DNA from: Oreohelix idahoensis
Taxonomy: Eukaryota; Mollusca; Gastropoda; Stylommatophora; Oreohelicidae
Direction of reading: 5' to 3'
NCBI GenBank assembly: GCA_024509875.1
Contig: JAMPIV010015257.1
Coordinates: 186,001 to 250,000, forward strand
Length of the DNA stretch: 64,000 nucleotides
Part shown: positions 54,701 to 60,700 of the stretch, in pieces
How positions within the stretch are numbered: the first letter of the stretch is position 1
Layout of the letters: each line of letters starts with the position of its first letter
Notes under the pieces: generated by a model
The model's input: only the letters and a program-made list of their open reading frames with translations
What the model was told of the DNA's origin: nothing
The model's database searches: none
Translations under genes and position numbers: made by a program

Positions 54701-57700
54701 ATGTTTCAAAGTTCACACTGTTATATGCATCCTCTAGGCCCTTGCTACAGCTACCATTTCTCGTTTACCTTGGAACCTTTTGTACACATCATAAGCAAAT
54801 GTTGCAGCGTTACCCCATGTTACTTTCATGGGCCTATAGCTTCTGAGAGTATCAGGTAGGATCTGTGCATTTTCGAGGTGATTCATTATTTTCCATGCTA
54901 CTATCTCTTCTAGTGGTTTACGGTAGACATTCTGCATTGTGATAATTCTATAGCTGCTGAGAGGTGTGGGGTCTTTACCAGGTTTAGGAAGTGGCCGTAG
55001 TTAACTATATAGCCAGTCTTCTAGCACCTTAGCATTCAGTATGCTGTTGTTGAAATCACTCACCACATTCTTAATGCCCATGTCATCAAGCTGTTTTATG
55101 TGGTGATACTGTACACTATCAGGACCCAGGCAGTGTTTTTACTGGTTGCTAAAGTGCACCCGACGTCATCTTCGCATATGAGGTCCAAATATATGTCGCC
55201 TGTTCTGTCGCTTTCCAGGATACAGTCTTTAATTTCTTGGCAGGCAGCTTTATCACCTTTATCCATCTGAGTAATATAACGCTCGAGTAATGCATGTCCG
55301 TTTTCGGCATCGGTCTTCACATTTTCCCTGTCGAGCTGTAAATAATTGTACTATATACTTTGTGTATAATTGTACCATATACTTTGTATATAATTGTACC
55401 ATATACTTTGTATATAATTGTACCATATACTTTGTATGTAATTGTACCATATACTTTGTATATAATTATTGCTACTGCTGTTTCCTTAAAACCACAGCTA
55501 AGTCTCAAGAGTGCAATGGATTCCTTACATGAAAAGGTACCTGACTACCTACCACAACAATGTAAGTGTTGATTTTTTTTAATTTTCAGTATGCTTCCAC
55601 AATGACCTCTATATCCCAGGGTAGAAGACGAACGACTAAATAAGTAGTTCCAAATTTAAAGGATAAGGAAGAATGGGAACTAACTGAAATTGCTTCAAAG
55701 ACTGTTAAAGGTCCAGAAAGTTCTAGAAGAAGAAACAAGAAAAATGAAGTGAGTTTTACTTTTTGTACATGAATACTGTGATAAGACATCTTCAATAGTT
55801 CACATTTTAACAGTTAATACAATGTGCTATCCAATTAAAGTGTGCATGTTATATTTTCTTGTTGCAGCCATTGTACACTACCTGCTGGAAGAAAATGACC
55901 ACAGCATGATCACTCCTGAGGAGTTTGTCAACATTTATGAAAAGCCATTTGATACATCACTAGAAAGTGGTAAGGAAGGATAATGCTCCACTATTAGTCT
56001 TTTAAAGCGGCTGGCGTGATGCTGACCACATCACCCCTAGTGTGCCGATGGTCAAGAAAATATAGGCCTAACACCATATTCCCAATATGCCTCAATGGGC
56101 GTGTAACGGGATCCTTTACTTTTTTAAATTTTATTAGTCTTTGAGGTTACCAAAAGTAGTATTAACCGAATGAGATAATGTAGGACAAACACAAAACATC
56201 CACATACTTGGGATGAATGATTAGAGAACTCACTAAGTCTAAGAAGAAGAGTTCAATCTTAATTATGACACAACTCGAATAAACTTAACAACACTGCATT
56301 ACAGTTGCAGATGCATGAACAATATAATTAGTCAAACAATTTGCAGAAAGCCATGGCAATTCCAGTGCAATGCGGGAATTCAAAATCGACAAAAAATTTG
56401 AATGTGTTTTAATTCAGCGACAAAATGGTTGCATCATTACTTGAGGATCAATTCAAATTTGCACCCTTTCGTTGAGAAGGAGTTAAAAATATTACAACAT
56501 GCCAGAAATATCTAAATTTCTTGCATCTGTTTTTTAACTTCGACTTATAATTGGGTAATTCATTTTGGAAGCTTTTTAAGTTGTAAAGTCTAGAGGTAGA
56601 CTTATAGTCTGCTCTACCTATACTCGAGTATATATGGTAAGTCCTGGACATGAGGAACAAAACTTTCTGTTGATACATGTGTATCCTAGAGTATTCAAGC
56701 TACATCTTGGCCAACTAACTAATAACTGACGCCACAAACTCATCATGCCATCAACACAACGCCACTTCTGGTTTAATCCACATCCAGACAAAAACTGCCT
56801 CAAATAACACAACTTGTCAGTTCAAAATCAATCCCCAGACTGCCTCAAAAGATACAAATGCCCAATTCAGAATCACATCGCAGATTCTCTCTCACATCCA
56901 GGAATCTTTTCAGTCCCCTAACTGTTCATATCCGAGCCTCTTTTCCATGAGCTCATGCAAACAACTTTCACCCCAGAGTAGAATACGTAATAAACATTTT
57001 CACAAACTCACTAATACGGACTACGACTTTTGAAACTTGGAACTCAAGAAGTATAAATGGGAAAGAATAGGAGCTGGTGGAAGAGATGAGGAAAGCAAAA
57101 CTAGAAATCCTGGCTATAATGGAAATGAAGAAAAAGGGACAAGGAGTCATGGATCTCGATGGCGACACGCTGCTCTACAGTGGTGTACCCACATCTGAAA
57201 GAGCTAAAGGGGGCGTGGGTTGCATTGTGGCAAAAAACCAAATAGATAATATCAAGTGATTGAACTTTGTCTTAGAGCGCATTATGGTTGTAAAGTTAAA
57301 AGAAGGAGAAACCTTGTCATAGTGTATGAGCCAAATGGGGATGAGAGAACAGAGGTCAAGGAGGAATTCTTCGAGCTGCTTCAAAGGACAGTCGATGACT
57401 GCCTAGATGAAATTATCATGCTCAGAGATTTCAATGCCAGAGTTGGAAATGACCATACTAGATGGGGTGGAGTTATTGGAAGATATGGAGAAGATACTCT
57501 TAATGACAATGGAAAGCGACTCCTTAGATTCTGCAGTGAGCAGAATCTGATCATTACAAACACAAAGTTCCCCCATAAGCGTATACATGCATACACTAGA
57601 TATGAACCAACAAGGAATGAGAAGTCAGTGATTGCCTATGCCAGCGGTTCCCAACCTTTTTTCACTTGCGTACCCCTTGGCAGCCCATTTCTATAAATTG

Positions 57701-60700
57701 TACCCCTAATATTAGCAAAATTGAAATCACTTTTTAAAAAAAACATGTCACGTAACCATGACAAATGTTCAGTGCGATCCTTGAGCTTGTTTTGAGGCAC
57801 ATAGTTTTTTTTTTTAAATCAGGTTCAAGTGATGTAAGATACAGTCTCAATTCTGGACCTGCATTCAGTTTACTACGGTATTTATTTTTTATAAAGGTAT
57901 AAGAAGAGAAAGCCCTCTCCACCAGCTCAGTATTTGTAAATGGCAACAGAAACTTAAACGCCTTGTCGGTCAGCTGTTCATATTCTCTGCTGATGTCTCC
58001 CCAAAAGTTAATAAGGAATTTTCCTTTGAATTCAGCTATTAAAGTAGTATCAGTCGAAAGTTCAATCAACTTCTCTTTTTCGTTGATTGATAATGTGGCT
58101 GCTTGGAAATATTCTTCTTCAAAGGGATTTACAATCCAGTAGTTCTCTTTTCCAGGTTCCGGAAAGTACAATGAGATAATGTAGGACAAACACAAATTAC
58201 ATCCACATTTCTTGGGATGAATGATTAGAGCAACTCGTTCTCAGATAGGAGAAGAGTTCAATCTTAATTATGACACAACTCGAATAAACTTAACAACACT
58301 GCATTACAGTTGCAGATGCATGAACAATATAATTAGTCAAACAATTTGCAGAAAGCCATGGCAATTCCAGTGCAATGCGGGAATTCAGAATCGACAAAAA
58401 ATTTGAATGCGTTTTAATTCAGCGGCAAAATGGCTGCATCATTACTTGAGGATCAATTCAAATTCGCACCCTTTCGTTGAGAAGGAGTTAAATATATTAC
58501 AACATGCCAGAAATATCTAAATTTCTTGCATCTGTTTTTTAACTTCGACTTATAATTGGGTAATTCATTTTGGAAGGTTTTTAAGTTCTAAAGTCTAGAG
58601 GTAGACTTATAGTCTGCTCTACCTATACTCGAGTATATATGGTAAGTCCTGGAAATGAGGAACAAAACTTTCTGTTGATACATGTGTATCCTAGAGTATT
58701 CAAGCTACATCTTGGCCACGACCTTTTCCACCACCCATAACTAATAACTGACGCCACAAACTCATCATGCCATCAACACAACGCCACTTCTGGTTTAATC
58801 CACATCCAGACAAAAACCGCCTCAAATAACACAACTTGTCAGTTCAAAGTCAATTCCCAGACTGCCTCAAAAGATACAAATGCCCAATTCAGAATCACAT
58901 CACAGATTCTCTCTCACATCCAGGAATCTTCTCAGTCCCCTAACTGTTCATATCCGAGCCTCTTTTCCATGAGCTCATGCAAACAACTTTCACCCCAGAG
59001 TAGAATACGTAATAAACATTTTCACAAACTCACTAATACGTACTACGACTTTTGAAACTTGGAACTCAAGAAGTAGCAAAAAGGGAAAGAATAGGAGCTG
59101 GTGGAAGAGATGAGGAAAGCAAAACTAGAAATCCTGGCTATTACCGAAACAAAGAAAAAGGGACAAGGAGTCATGGATTTCGATGGCGACATGCTGCTCT
59201 ACGAAAGAGGGATAGCGTTCATTTTGGTGTACCCATATCTGAAAGGGCTAAAGGGGGCGTGGGTTGCATTGTGGCAAAAAACCAAAAAGATAATATCAAG
59301 GGATGGAACTTTGTCTTAGAGCGCATTATGGTTGTAAAGCTAAAAGAAGGAGAAACCTTGTCATAGTGTATGAGCCAAATGAGGATGAGAGAACAGAGGT
59401 CAAGGAAGAATTCTTCGAGCTGCTTCAAAGGACAGTCGATGACTGCCTAGATGAAATTATCATGCTCAGAGATTTCAATGCCAGAGTTGGAAATGACCAT
59501 ACTAGATGGGGTGGAGTTATCGGAAGATATGGAGAAGATACTCTTAATGACAATGGAAAGCGACTCCTTAGATTCTGCAGTGAGCAGAATCTGATCATTA
59601 CAAAACAAAGTTCCCCCATAAATGTATACATGCATACACTAGATATTAACCTTTAGCTCGCTGCAGGCGCATTATTGCACCTGCAGCTGACGGAACATAG
59701 GACGCTGCAGGCAGGCGCATTATTGCGCCTTCGGATATCATCGGTTTTTAGCATTTTTTTGTGTGTGTACACTTGACATCACCCCCGGATGTTAAGATTT
59801 AATCGTATTTGTGAGAGAGTTAGCTTCCGTTTCTGATCTTCATTTAGGAATGGGTGTATTCGCGTTTATTTTTTATGAATTTTTTTAATCGAAATCAATC
59901 GGCATCGAACACGCGGCCATTTTCGCTCTAATTTTAATGGATTCTGACTCAGATGCGATGGCGAGGAGATTGTTGTCTTTATTTAGTGTTGATATCGGTT
60001 CTCAGAATATGGGTGATGGCAGAGATGGAAACGAAAGTAGAATGTCATTGCTAGTATGTCTAATTTTAGGGGTTAGGATTAGGTTTATGGGAAAGGTTTA
60101 GGGTTACGGTCGAAAGTCACTGCTGACGAGGGCGTTTGTTGCTTTGCTACTGATGATGGGAGTAACGAAAAGATCGTCATTTGATTTGTATTGGTCAAAT
60201 GACTTTCATTGAGATGCAAGGGATAAGGACTCTTCGTTTGTTGGTGTTTTTTTTTAATTAAAAAATTTTTTTTTTTTTAATTAATTTTTTTTTCTTCGTT
60301 TTTTTCATCTTTCCATTCCTCTCTTCCTATCACATCTAACATGTACACAAACAAATTTTATATCATCAGATTTATCATTCATTTATTTATATAAATTCAA
60401 AAAATGATAGCAATTGACAAAGAAACACAGAAACTATAGACGTTATAAGTCACCCACTATAAACACGGGGCGTTGTGAAAAAGAATGCAGTGGCAGGGCA
60501 AGTTTTCGGAATTTCTAATGCAGCGTGCTAAAGGTTAACCAACAAGGAATGAGAAGTCAGTGATCAACTATGCTATAGTTAGGAGGAGCTCATTCAAGTA
60601 TGTCCGGGATGCTAGAGTCTGGAGGGGGCCAGAGATTGGAAGTGATCACTACCTGCTAACAATCAAAAGAACAACTGAAAGAGTTGCTCAGCCTAGGAAC